A program made the translations under genes and the position numbers. A DNA stretch of 64,000 nt from Pseudomonas viciae (lineage in GTDB: Bacteria; Pseudomonadota; Gammaproteobacteria; Pseudomonadales; Pseudomonadaceae), in assembly GCF_004786035.1 (NCBI RefSeq), contig NZ_CP035088.1, forward strand, positions 5,034,001 through 5,098,000. Direction: 5' to 3'. Below the pieces are notes generated by a model, which was not told where the DNA came from, made no database searches, and saw only the letters and a program-made list of their open reading frames with translations. The stretch's first letter is position 1. The number at the start of each line of letters is the position of its first letter. Positions 8,930 to 16,159 of this stretch are shown here, one piece after another.

Positions 8930-9805
8930 TTAAATTGATGTTGCTGCCAAGCGCCTGAACTCCCTCGGCGAACGATAGTTCAAGGCGCTGTGCGGATGCT
9001 GCTCGTTGTAATGCTCGAAGGCAATCGCCAGGTTACGCAGCGCCGTTTCCCGATCCGGCTTGGGCATGTGCGCCACGTAATCACGTTTGATCGTCTTCAC
9101 GAAGCTCTCTGCCATGCCGTTGCTCTGCGGGCTACGCACAGGCGTGGTCACCGTCTGCAAACCGATCTGTCGAGCAAACAGGCGCGTCTGTTCGGCGGTG
9201 TAGGCCGAACCGTTATCGCTGAGCCATTGCACCGGCGTGGCGGGCAGCTGATCACCGAAACGCTTCTCCACGCTTTCCAGCATCAAGTCGCGAATATCAT
9301 CGCCGCTGTAACCGGTCGGGCTCGCGACCCAGCCGATGGCTTCGCGATCGCAGCAATCGAGGGCGAAGGTCACGCTCAGTTTGGCGCCGTCCTCACAACG
9401 GAATTCAAAGCCGTCCGAGCACCAACGCGTATCGCTGGTTTGCACCGCAATACGGCCTTCGTGCCGACGCGGCACGCCGGGTTGTTTGATCCGGCGTTCA
9501 AGCAACAGGTTGTGATCACGCATCACCCGGTAAACCCGCTTCACGTTGACCGCGGGTAGCAACTGGGCTTCACGGGCACGACGCAGCAACCCCCAGACTC
9601 GACGGTAGCCATAGCTGGGCAGTTCGCTGACCTGTTGCTGGATTTCGGCCACCAACTCAACGTCGTTCACAGGCCTGCTTCGCCGTGTCTTGGGCGATAC
9701 CGATTGCTTGATTCGAACCGTTAATTGCGAGCGCGCCACACCGAGACATTCGCTGACCAGCTTCACTGGTCGTCCCCCGGCAACAAGGGTGAGTGCGCAA
9801 TCCAT
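8930..9805 (-). CDS. IS2-group transposase OrfB (DDE integrase domain)
   Basis: The 291-residue product closely follows the InsD protein of IS2. It has an N-terminal HTH_21-like segment with [15 protein letters not shown], then the rve catalytic core: first Asp in [10 protein letters not shown] (about 128), [13 protein letters not shown], second Asp in WLSDNGSAY (about 196), and Glu in [16 protein letters not shown] (about 232). The C-terminus [19 protein letters not shown] is typical. In this family the active transposase is OrfAB made by programmed frameshifting in the orfA/orfB overlap; the overlap here is 43 bp. No truncation is visible. Confidence 0.92.
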   Translation of the reverse strand: MDCALTLVAGGRPVKLVSECLGVARSQLTVRIKQSVSPKTRRSRPVNDVELVAEIQQQVSELPSYGYRRVWGLLRRAREAQLLPAVNVKRVYRVMRDHNLLLERRIKQPGVPRRHEGRIAVQTSDTRWCSDGFEFRCEDGAKLSVTFALDCCDREAIGWVASPTGYSGDDIRDLMLESVEKRFGDQLPATPVQWLSDNGSAYTAEQTRLFARQIGLQTVTTPVRSPQSNGMAESFVKTIKRDYVAHMPKPDRETALRNLAIAFEHYNEQHPHSALNYRSPREFRRLAATSI

Positions 9806-10155
9806 TTTCGCGACCGGGCGATCTCCACGGCTTCTTTGAGGATCTCCGCTTCCATCGTTTTCTTGCCCAGCATCCGTTGCAGTTCACGGATCTGCTTGAG
9901 CGCATCGCTCAACTCGGAGGCAGGCACCACGGCTTCGCCCGCGCTGACCGCCGACAGGCTGCCGTCCTGGTAAAGCTTGCGCCACTGGAACAGCTGGTTG
10001 GCATTGATGCCGTTGCGCCGAGCCACCACCGAAACGCTTTGCCCTGGCTCAAGGCTCTCGCGAACCATGGCCAGCTTTTGCTCTGGACTCCAGCGGCGCC
10101 GCCGCTCCTGGCCCAAAAGCTCCCCACTCTTATCGTTGCTGTTAGTCATAAACAT
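9763..10155 (-). CDS. IS2-group OrfA (helix-turn-helix, InsC-like)
   Basis: This 130-residue protein has the [20 protein letters not shown] opening and helix-turn-helix ([20 protein letters not shown], about 40-59) of IS3-family OrfA. A leucine-zipper-like region follows ([20 protein letters not shown], about 86-105), used for dimerisation. It binds the IS ends and supplies the N-terminal part of the fused OrfAB transposase. A run of A residues in the LGKK codons is a possible slippage site. It starts 64 bp inside the right end, as expected for the promoter-proximal gene. Confidence 0.9.
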   Translation of the reverse strand: MFMTNSNDKSGELLGQERRRRWSPEQKLAMVRESLEPGQSVSVVARRNGINANQLFQWRKLYQDGSLSAVSAGEAVVPASELSDALKQIRELQRMLGKKTMEAEILKEAVEIARSRKWIAHSPLLPGDDQ

Positions 10156-10261
10156 AACCGTTTGCCTATCCCTTATCGTAAGGAGGAAACGGTGTCCTGT
10201 CTTTCATGGGGCTCGTTCAAATTACAAAGAGGCACTCATTGAAAAACCTTCTTGACGACGA

Positions 10262-10927
10262 ATGAACACGCATGATCAATGTAATCAAAAGGTAATCCTG
10301 GAGAGAGAACCCGTGGAATCCCTAAACCCAACACAGCGCCGCATTCATCAAGCCGCCTTTCGCCTGTTCGCTGAGAGAGGTACATCACAAGTGAACATCC
10401 TCGACCTCGCGCAAGAGGCAGGAGTGGCGCGCGGAACGATCTATAGCAACATCGACAGTATGGAAAGCCTGTTCGAGGCGGTCGCTAGTCATCTCGCGAG
10501 AGAGATGTATGAGCGCATCAACAAGAGCTTCGATTCACTGACCGATCCGGCTCAGCGCCTTGCCAATGGCATTCGTCTCTTCATTCGTCGAGCTCACGAA
10601 GACTCCCAGTGGGGGGCATTCATACACAAGTTCGCCATGAGCAATTCTGCATTGCGCGAAATGTTCAGCAGCCAGGCGTCCACGGATCTTCGGAGCGGGC
10701 TTTCAGGTGGGCGGTACACGTTTCAGCAAGAACAATTGCTCTCAGTACTGACGCTGATATCGAGCAGTGTTCTCGGCTCGATTTTCCTCGTAATTGAAGG
10801 TCATAGGACGTGGCGCGACTCCGGCTCTGACACCGCCGAGCTGTTGCTGCGGGCATTGGGTGTGCCGCCAGAGGAGGCGCGTGCGTTGGCGACCATAGAG
10901 CTGCCGACACTTCCGCCTCTCGACTGA
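10262..10927 (+). CDS. TetR/AcrR-family transcriptional regulator
   Basis: A TetR N-terminal domain is clear: IHQAAFRLFAERGTSQVNIL then LAQEAGVARGTIYSNIDSME (about 28-68). The ligand domain of about 150 residues is not assignable. The ATG at 10262 has a weak ribosome site; a GTG at 10313 follows GGAGAGAGAACCC and may be the true start (204 residues). The IS right end lies only 37 bp before the ATG, so the native promoter has probably been separated or replaced by the IS. No target gene is adjacent, as the DNA on its left is mobile and the next 700 bp hold no clear gene. Confidence 0.75.
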   Translation: MNTHDQCNQKVILEREPVESLNPTQRRIHQAAFRLFAERGTSQVNILDLAQEAGVARGTIYSNIDSMESLFEAVASHLAREMYERINKSFDSLTDPAQRLANGIRLFIRRAHEDSQWGAFIHKFAMSNSALREMFSSQASTDLRSGLSGGRYTFQQEQLLSVLTLISSSVLGSIFLVIEGHRTWRDSGSDTAELLLRALGVPPEEARALATIELPTLPPLD

Positions 10928-11640
10928 GTGCGTAGTTGATTCAACAAGAAACGCCCCTGGTTTTTTTCAGGGGTGGGGACCACTTTGCCAAAAAAACCCG
11001 AAAAACAAGAACAATGAACAATGAACAATAGAAGTGAATTGCACCGGTTAGTGACACCAAAGCCGGCTTTGTGCTAAATCCAGTTATTGTACGAAATCGA
11101 ACGTGATCTCAAACGGGATTTACCAAGGGACGTTTGCTCTACGTTCGGGCAGCACAGAAGCCTCAATTAGCACACCCTCGTCCTTCGTGCAGTGGCAACA
11201 ACACGTAGAACGTCGACCGGCGTAGGATGGATTTCCTCGTCTGTGACGTCGCAATTTGCAACCAAATCAAGACGGTATGTGTCGAAGCAGCGCTTTGCCA
11301 CCTCTCTAGCTGACGGCAGACTATTAGGAGGATCCATGGAAAGCCAAGCGCCGCAGACCATTAGAAAGCTGCCGGCGTTCATAGAGGCTAGTAGTCGAGT
11401 GATTGTCTCAGGCGTCAAGCAACCACCCATGGAGAAATATCTCGCCTACCAGATTCAGCTGCGATTTTGTCGATCCAGTTGATCGCGTTAGTAGCACTCA
11501 CCGCTGCTCCTCTCTTTGGCTTTCTCAAAGCCCTTCTTGACCCGATCAGTAATCGAAGGAGTCATGCCGCAGCGCCTAACTCCCTAGCCTCCTCAAATCT
11601 ATCCTGTCCGACCTTTATCGCAAAGCCTAACTTCAGACTG
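10928..11640. other. Gene-poor island stretch between tetR and the integrase
   Basis: About 710 bp with no recognised gene. Just after tetR there is an inverted pair, CCCCTG and CAGGGG, around a T-rich loop (about 10951-10971) that may fold as a weak terminator. A short minus-strand ORF (11167-11430) is listed separately with low confidence. The rest looks like decayed island DNA. Confidence 0.4.
11167..11430 (-). CDS. Possible small hypothetical protein
   Basis: This 87-residue ORF begins MGGCLTPETITRLLASMNAG and has a fairly protein-like composition, but no family is recognised. A weak GGCGAG precedes the start. An overlapping plus-strand ORF of 96 residues competes for the same DNA and looks less protein-like. 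It could be a remnant of a larger lost gene. Confidence is low. Confidence 0.25.
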   Translation of the reverse strand: MGGCLTPETITRLLASMNAGSFLMVCGAWLSMDPPNSLPSAREVAKRCFDTYRLDLVANCDVTDEEIHPTPVDVLRVVATARRTRVC

Positions 11641-12954
11641 CTAATCAGCAGATACCCGCTGCGCGCTCAGAAAATCCGTTGAAGGTCGCCTGATTTTCGG
11701 CATGTAGGCTTCAGGCGTAGGCGGCGGAACGCCGACCTCTAGTGCATCTAACAAATCCGCCCAATATTGCATCATCCTACGTCTCGGCTCGACGTATTCC
11801 GCATGGTTGTACGTAGCGCGAATTTGGTTGGCATCAGCGTGCGAAAGCTGCGCCTCAATCCATTCTTCGACAAAACCGACCTCGTTGAGCGCCGTTGAGA
11901 TGGTGGCCCTGATGCCATGACCGGTGAGCCTCCCTTTGTAACCCATCCGGCTAATGGCGGTGTTAAGTGTATTTTCACTGATCATTTCCTGCGGTTCGTA
12001 TCGGTGAACCAGCAGATACCGTGCACCGCGCCCCCTTAACTGCATCAGCCGCTGCACAATTGCAATCGCTTGAGTAGATAGCGGAATCACATAAGGTGGA
12101 ATCTCATTCCCCTGTGTTCGCACACGACTCCGGAGCTGCTTCACACCCTCCGGCGGCACCAGCCAGATCCCCTTATCGAAGTCGAATTGGTCTGGCGTCG
12201 CCGCCCGTAGCTCTCCTGTACGCACGCCCGTCAGAAGCAATAGACGAATACCAAGCCGTGTCTTTTCTGCACACTCATAGTGGGTGACGGTTCTGAGCAA
12301 TCCTGGAAGTTCATTAACTTGGAGGAAGGGATTATGGCGGACCGGCCGCGGCGTCTCGGCAACGATATCAAGATCTGCTGCTGGGTTCACATCAATAAGC
12401 CCTTCCGCCATAGCAAAACGAAAGATCTGGTTGAGCCAGGTCCGCACCTTTCGAGCAGACACCAGCGCGCCTCTGCGCTCAATTCGTCGAATGAGCTCCA
12501 GCACGTCGCCACGAGAAATATCCGCGATCGGAAGATCGCCCAAACACGGCAGCATGTCCTTCTTCAGGTATTTGCTGGCTTGCCCCGCACTGCCCTTCTT
12601 GCTTTTCGTCAGTTTTTTACTGCGGAACTCATGCCAACGATCAGCAACCGCTTCAAACGTGTTGTTGGCGGCGTGAGAGGCTTTCTGCCTCTCGGCACGA
12701 CGATGCGATCGAGGATCGATATTGTTGGCCACCAGCGCACGTGCAGCCTCTCTCCGCTGACGAGCCTCCTTTAGACTCACGTCGGGATAGATGCCGAGGG
12801 AAATACGCAATTGCTTGTCATGCCAATAGAAACGGAAATGCCAACGCTTCGAACCCGTCGGGGGCACTTGCAGAGATAAGCCATCCCCATCAGTTAACGT
12901 ATAAGGCTTGGTGGCGGGCTTGGCTTGCTTGATCGCTGTATCTTTCAGAGCCAT
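11641..12954 (-). CDS. P4-type tyrosine integrase of the tRNA-Asp island
   Basis: The 437-residue protein has the P4-integrase layout. An Arm/DUF4102 DNA-binding domain comes first (MALKDTAIKQAKPATKPYTL, about 1-90), then a SAM-like core-binding domain (about 100-200) and the catalytic domain. The catalytic set is visible: Arg245 in TGVRTGEL, His346 and Arg349 in GHGIRA, His372 in QLSHAD and the likely nucleophile Tyr382 in RATYNHAEY. It starts about 235 bp from the 3' end of tRNA-Asp and reads away from it, as usual for islands inserted in tRNA 3' ends. It should excise and integrate the island that extends left beyond the window. Confidence 0.92.
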   Translation of the reverse strand: MALKDTAIKQAKPATKPYTLTDGDGLSLQVPPTGSKRWHFRFYWHDKQLRISLGIYPDVSLKEARQRREAARALVANNIDPRSHRRAERQKASHAANNTFEAVADRWHEFRSKKLTKSKKGSAGQASKYLKKDMLPCLGDLPIADISRGDVLELIRRIERRGALVSARKVRTWLNQIFRFAMAEGLIDVNPAADLDIVAETPRPVRHNPFLQVNELPGLLRTVTHYECAEKTRLGIRLLLLTGVRTGELRAATPDQFDFDKGIWLVPPEGVKQLRSRVRTQGNEIPPYVIPLSTQAIAIVQRLMQLRGRGARYLLVHRYEPQEMISENTLNTAISRMGYKGRLTGHGIRATISTALNEVGFVEEWIEAQLSHADANQIRATYNHAEYVEPRRRMMQYWADLLDALEVGVPPPTPEAYMPKIRRPSTDFLSAQRVSAD

Positions 12955-13054
12955 CAGACACCTCCTTTTGTATCAAGGAGGGGAATACAACCCAGCGGTA
13001 GACGGACCAATACGAAAATTGATACGCAAGGAATCGTAAAAGGCTGTGCCAGCG

Positions 13055-13077
13055 GTGTACTTAAATGTGTACTTAAA
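13055..13077. repeat. Two direct copies of GTGTACTTAAA upstream of the integrase
   Basis: GTGTACTTAAA occurs at 13055-13065 and again at 13067-13077, a 12-bp period, between the integrase start and tRNA-Asp. Short direct repeats at this place are often arm-type binding sites of the integrase or its excisionase. That role is inferred from position only. Confidence 0.5.
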
Positions 13078-13187
13078 AACCGTGGCTGGGGATGGATTCC
13101 AGTGGAATTCAGAAAACGAAAAAAGCGACTCAAGGCCGCTATTTCCGTGACTTCCAGGCGTTCAGTGGGCCTTAGTGGAAGCAAATA

Positions 13188-13264
13188 TGGCGCAGCGGAC
13201 GGGACTCGAACCCGCGACCCCCGGCGTGACAGGCCGGTATTCTAACCGACTGAACTACCGCTGC
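13188..13264 (-). tRNA. tRNA-Asp (GTC)
   Basis: The minus strand folds as a 77-nt tRNA. The acceptor strands are GCAGCGG and CCGCTGC, the anticodon loop contains GTC in CCTGTCACG, the T-arm is GGTTCGAGTCC, and CCA is encoded at 13190-13188. Its 3' end faces the P4-type integrase, so it is the likely attachment site of the island to the left. Confidence 0.95.
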
Positions 13265-13284
13265 GCGTAACACTTTGGAACGAA

Positions 13285-13360
13285 TGGTGGGTGATGACGG
13301 GATCGAACCGCCGACATTCTGCTTGTAAGGCAGACGCTCTCCCAGCTGAGCTAATCACCC
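13285..13360 (-). tRNA. tRNA-Val (TAC)
   Basis: The minus strand gives a 76-nt tRNA starting GGGTGATTAGCTCAG, with anticodon TAC in CCTTACAAG, T-arm GGTTCGATCCC and encoded CCA. It lies 20 bp upstream of tRNA-Asp in the same orientation, so both are probably one transcript. Confidence 0.95.
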
Positions 13361-13519
13361 TTCGCTTTCGGTGTGGCGCGCATTCTACGGAGCACTCCCA
13401 AAGCTGGCAAGCACTTTTTAAATTAATTTTTTCAGGCCTTCCAAAGGCTTAGCGAAGGGTTGGCCTATGGCGCTGCGAAGAGAATAATGCCCCCTTTGTA
13501 TAAAGGAGAGACTCACCCC

Positions 13520-14440
13520 ATGTGGTTCAAAAACCTGCTTATCTATCGCCTGACCCAAGATCTGCCTTTTGATGCCGAGGCGTTGGAAACTGCACTGGCC
13601 AGCAAACTGGCGCGTCCATGTGCAAGCCAGGAGTTGACCACTTACGGTTTCGTCGCGCCGTTTGGCAAAGGCGAAGACGCCCCCCTGGTGCATATCAGCC
13701 AGGACTTCCTGCTGATCGCCGCGCGCAAGGAGGAACGCATATTGCCTGGCAGCGTCGTACGCGATGCCCTGAAGGAAAAGGTCGAAGAGATCGAAGCCGA
13801 GCAAATGCGCAAGGTCTATAAAAAGGAACGAGACCAGCTCAAGGATGAAATCATCCAGGCGTTCCTGCCGCGTGCGTTCATTCGTCGCTCGTCCACCTTC
13901 GCCGCCATCGCGCCGAAACAGGGCCTGATTCTGGTGAACTCCGCCAGCCCGAAACGCGCCGAAGACCTGCTGTCGACCCTGCGCGAAGTCATCGGCTCGC
14001 TGCCAGTGCGCCCACTGACAGTCAAAATGGCCCCGAGCGCCACCATGACCGACTGGGTCAAGACCCAGAAAGCCGCGGACGACTTCTTCGTGCTGGACGA
14101 ATGCGAACTGCGCGACACCCACGAAGACGGCGGCATCGTGCGCTGCAAGCGCCAGGACCTGACCAGCGACGAAATCCAGCTGCACCTGAACACCGGCAAG
14201 GTGGTGACGCAATTGTCGCTGGCCTGGCAGGACAAGCTGTCCTTCGTGCTCGACGACAAAATGGTGGTCAAGCGCCTGAAGTTCGAAGACTTGTTGCAGG
14301 ACCAGGCGGAACAGGACGGTGGCGACGAAGCCCTCGGCCAACTGGACGCCAGCTTCACCCTGATGATGCTGACGTTCGGCGAGTTCCTGCCAGCGCTGGT
14401 TGAGGCGTTGGGCGGGGAAGAGATTCCGCAGGGGATCTAA
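13520..14440 (+). CDS. rdgC: Recombination-associated protein RdgC
   Basis: The 306-residue product opens [20 protein letters not shown], as RdgC proteins do, and has the usual length. RdgC forms a ring-shaped dimer on double-stranded DNA and limits RecA activity. I chose ATG 13520, which follows AAAGGAGAG; an in-frame ATG at 13460 has no good ribosome site. The C-terminus EIPQGI is followed by a 45-bp tandem duplication of its own end. This is the first core gene right of the tRNA pair. Confidence 0.95.
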   Translation: MWFKNLLIYRLTQDLPFDAEALETALASKLARPCASQELTTYGFVAPFGKGEDAPLVHISQDFLLIAARKEERILPGSVVRDALKEKVEEIEAEQMRKVYKKERDQLKDEIIQAFLPRAFIRRSSTFAAIAPKQGLILVNSASPKRAEDLLSTLREVIGSLPVRPLTVKMAPSATMTDWVKTQKAADDFFVLDECELRDTHEDGGIVRCKRQDLTSDEIQLHLNTGKVVTQLSLAWQDKLSFVLDDKMVVKRLKFEDLLQDQAEQDGGDEALGQLDASFTLMMLTFGEFLPALVEALGGEEIPQGI

Positions 14441-14510
14441 AGGCCAGATTGGTTACCCTTGTGGAAGATTCCACAGGGGATCTAAAAGCCAAATGATTAC
14501 CCTTGTGGGA
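14421..14510. repeat. 45-bp tandem duplication spanning the rdgC stop codon
   Basis: The unit starting AGATTCCGCAGGGGATCTAA at 14421 contains the last codons and stop of rdgC. It is followed by a second, slightly diverged copy starting AGATTCCACAGGGGATCTAA at 14466. The second copy runs straight into a REP element. Confidence 0.8.
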
Positions 14511-14592
14511 GCGGGCTTGCTCGCGAAGGCGGTGGGACAGTCACAGAAATGTTGACTGACACGCCGCCTTCGCGAGCAAGCCCGCTCCCACA
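14504..14592. repeat. Inverted pair of REP elements (BIME)
   Basis: Two near-perfect inverted copies of the Pseudomonas REP, TGTGGGAGCGGGCTTGCTCG at 14504 and its reverse complement ending at 14592, flank a short spacer. They can form a large hairpin after rdgC and may protect or end its transcript. Confidence 0.9.
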
Positions 14593-14630
14593 TTGGTTTT
14601 TGTGGTGTTATTAAAAATAAGGATCAGGTC

Positions 14631-15596
14631 ATGCGCGCATTGGCTGCATTGAGTCGCTTTGTCGGCAACACCTTCGCTTACTGGGTACTGATTTTCGCGG
14701 TGCTGGCCTTCTTACAGCCGCAGTGGTTCGTCGGCCTGAAAGTCGCCATCGTGCCCTTGCTGGGGCTGGTGATGTTCGGCATGGGCCTGGCGCTCAAGGT
14801 GGAAGACTTCGCCGAAGTGGCCCGTCATCCGGGCCGCGTCGCCCTGGGAGTGGTTGCTCAATTCGTGATCATGCCCGGTACGGCGTGGCTGCTGTGCCAA
14901 GTGTTCAGCCTGCCGCCGGAGATCGCCGTCGGCGTGATCCTGGTGGGTTGCTGCCCGAGCGGTACATCCTCCAATGTCATGACCTGGCTGGCGCGCGGTG
15001 ACCTGGCCCTGGCCGTGGCGATTTCCGCCATCACCACCCTGCTCGCCCCTCTGCTGACCCCCGCGCTGATCTGGCTGCTGGCCTCGGCCTGGTTGCCGGT
15101 GTCGTTCTCGGCGCTGTTCTGGTCGATCCTGCAAATCGTCCTGTTGCCGATCGCATTGGGCATCATTGCCCAACGCCTGTTGGGTGCCCGGGTTCGTCAT
15201 GCCGTAGAAGTCCTGCCGCTGATATCCGTGGTGAGCATCGTAATCATCGTCGCGGCGGTGGTAGCGGCCAGTCAGGCGAAAATCGCCGAATCCGGCCTGC
15301 TGATCATGGCCATCGTGATGCTGCACAACAGCTTCGGTTACCTGCTGGGGTATTTCACCGGGCGCCTGTTCGGGTTGCCACTGGCCCAGCGCAAGACCCT
15401 GTCGCTGGAAGTGGGCATGCAGAATTCCGGCCTGGGCGCCGCGTTGGCCAGCGCGCATTTCTCGCCACTGGCGGCAGTGCCCAGCGCGCTGTTCAGCGTC
15501 TGGCACAACATTTCCGGGGCATTGCTCTCGACCTATTTCCGGCGCATGAGCGAAAAACAGGACCGTGAACTGCTCGCCCGACAAGCAGCGGACTGA
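14631..15596 (+). CDS. Bile acid:sodium symporter (BASS) family transporter
   Basis: This 321-residue inner-membrane protein has about ten hydrophobic helices and two family motifs: GCCPSGTSSNVMTWLARGD (about 104-122) and LEVGMQNSGLGAALA (about 260-274). They match the crossing-helix sodium-site regions of BASS proteins. Bacterial members carry organic acids such as pantoate or keto acids; the substrate here is not determined. AAGGATCAGG precedes the ATG. The guanidine riboswitch and sugE follow at 49 bp, but the riboswitch suggests separate control of sugE. Confidence 0.85.
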   Translation: MRALAALSRFVGNTFAYWVLIFAVLAFLQPQWFVGLKVAIVPLLGLVMFGMGLALKVEDFAEVARHPGRVALGVVAQFVIMPGTAWLLCQVFSLPPEIAVGVILVGCCPSGTSSNVMTWLARGDLALAVAISAITTLLAPLLTPALIWLLASAWLPVSFSALFWSILQIVLLPIALGIIAQRLLGARVRHAVEVLPLISVVSIVIIVAAVVAASQAKIAESGLLIMAIVMLHNSFGYLLGYFTGRLFGLPLAQRKTLSLEVGMQNSGLGAALASAHFSPLAAVPSALFSVWHNISGALLSTYFRRMSEKQDRELLARQAAD

Positions 15597-15644
15597 CAGG
15601 CAGACTTGATCGAGCGGTCAATAATTGGCACTCTATCGCCCAGC

Positions 15645-15692
15645 GCGGGGACGACCCCGCCACTCGATCAAGCTCTATCCGGGGACGACCCC
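15645..15692 (+). ncRNA. Guanidine-II (mini-ykkC) riboswitch
   Basis: Two short hairpins carry identical ACGA loops closed by GGGG/CCCC stems: GCGGGG-ACGA-CCCCGC at 15645-15660 and GGGG-ACGA-CCCC at 15681-15692. About 20 bases separate them. Two ACGR-loop stem-loops are the defining structure of the guanidine-II riboswitch. It lies 21 bp upstream of sugE, and GGAGG just before the start would be freed on guanidinium binding, so control is probably at translation. Confidence 0.93.
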
Positions 15693-15713
15693 ATCCATCG
15701 ATGGAGGTGTGTG

Positions 15714-16028
15714 ATGTCCTGGATCATTCTGTTTTTTGCCGGCCTGTTCGAAGTCGGCTGGGCGGTCGGCCTGAAGTACACTGACGGCTTCAGCCGCCCG
15801 CTCCCCACTGCACTGACCATTGCCGCCATGGCGATCAGCCTAGGCCTGCTCGGCCTGGCGATGAAGGAATTGCCCTTGGGCACGGCCTATGCGATCTGGA
15901 CCGGGGTCGGTGCCGTGGGCACGGTGATCGCCGGGATCATTTTGTTTGGGGAATCGATGGCGTTGGTTCGGTTGGCCAGCGTGGCGTTGATCGTTGCCGG
16001 GTTGATCGGGCTCAAGGTCAGCGCCTGA
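15714..16028 (+). CDS. sugE: Guanidinium exporter SugE/Gdx (SMR family)
   Basis: The 104-residue protein has four membrane helices and the SMR glutamate in [19 protein letters not shown] (Glu13), plus the Gdx-subtype segment [17 protein letters not shown]. Gdx proteins exchange guanidinium for protons as dual-topology dimers. ATG 15714 follows GGAGG; the longer in-frame ORF would run through the riboswitch and is not the gene. The guanidine-II element directly upstream supports export of guanidinium rather than quaternary ammonium compounds. Confidence 0.95.
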   Translation: MSWIILFFAGLFEVGWAVGLKYTDGFSRPLPTALTIAAMAISLGLLGLAMKELPLGTAYAIWTGVGAVGTVIAGIILFGESMALVRLASVALIVAGLIGLKVSA

Positions 16029-16050
16029 ATGCTCCTGCAGGAGCAAAGTC

Positions 16051-16117
16051 TGTGGGAGCAAGGCTTGCCCGCGATAGCGATCGCAAGGACGCATCGCGAG
16101 CAAGCGTTGCTCCCACA
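16051..16117. repeat. REP inverted pair after sugE
   Basis: TGTGGGAGCAAGGCTTGCCC and a facing REP ending CTCCCACA form an imperfect hairpin between the convergent sugE and MFS-acyltransferase genes. A small GCTCCTGCAGGAGC palindrome (16031-16044) lies just before it. Confidence 0.85.
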
Positions 16118-16159
16118 GGTTTTAATCCCACAAGCCTTTTGCTCCCACCGTTTTTCGTT

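Larger units (their letters stand above)
8893..10219 (-). mobile_element. IS3-family insertion sequence, IS2 group, 1327 bp, with 5-bp target duplication
   Basis: The left end TGGACTTGCCCC (from 8893) and right end, which reads TGAACGAGCCCC on the opposite strand (from 10219), are imperfect inverted repeats that both run on into GGACACC. The bases just outside are AATTA on both sides (8888-8892 and 10220-10224), a direct target duplication of the length usual for the IS2 group. Inside are overlapping orfA and orfB on the minus strand. Intact ends, intact frames and an intact duplication show a recent, probably functional insertion. It separates the decayed integrase from the TetR gene. Confidence 0.92.

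Noticed and set aside
9657..9905. 82-codon ORF in the third frame of the IS
   Set aside because: It overlaps orfA and orfB, which are both recognised; no role in frameshifting can be shown.
13055..13077. Tandem GTGTACTTAAA considered as a CRISPR-like repeat
   Set aside because: Only two copies with a 1-bp spacer; no array and no cas genes in the window.
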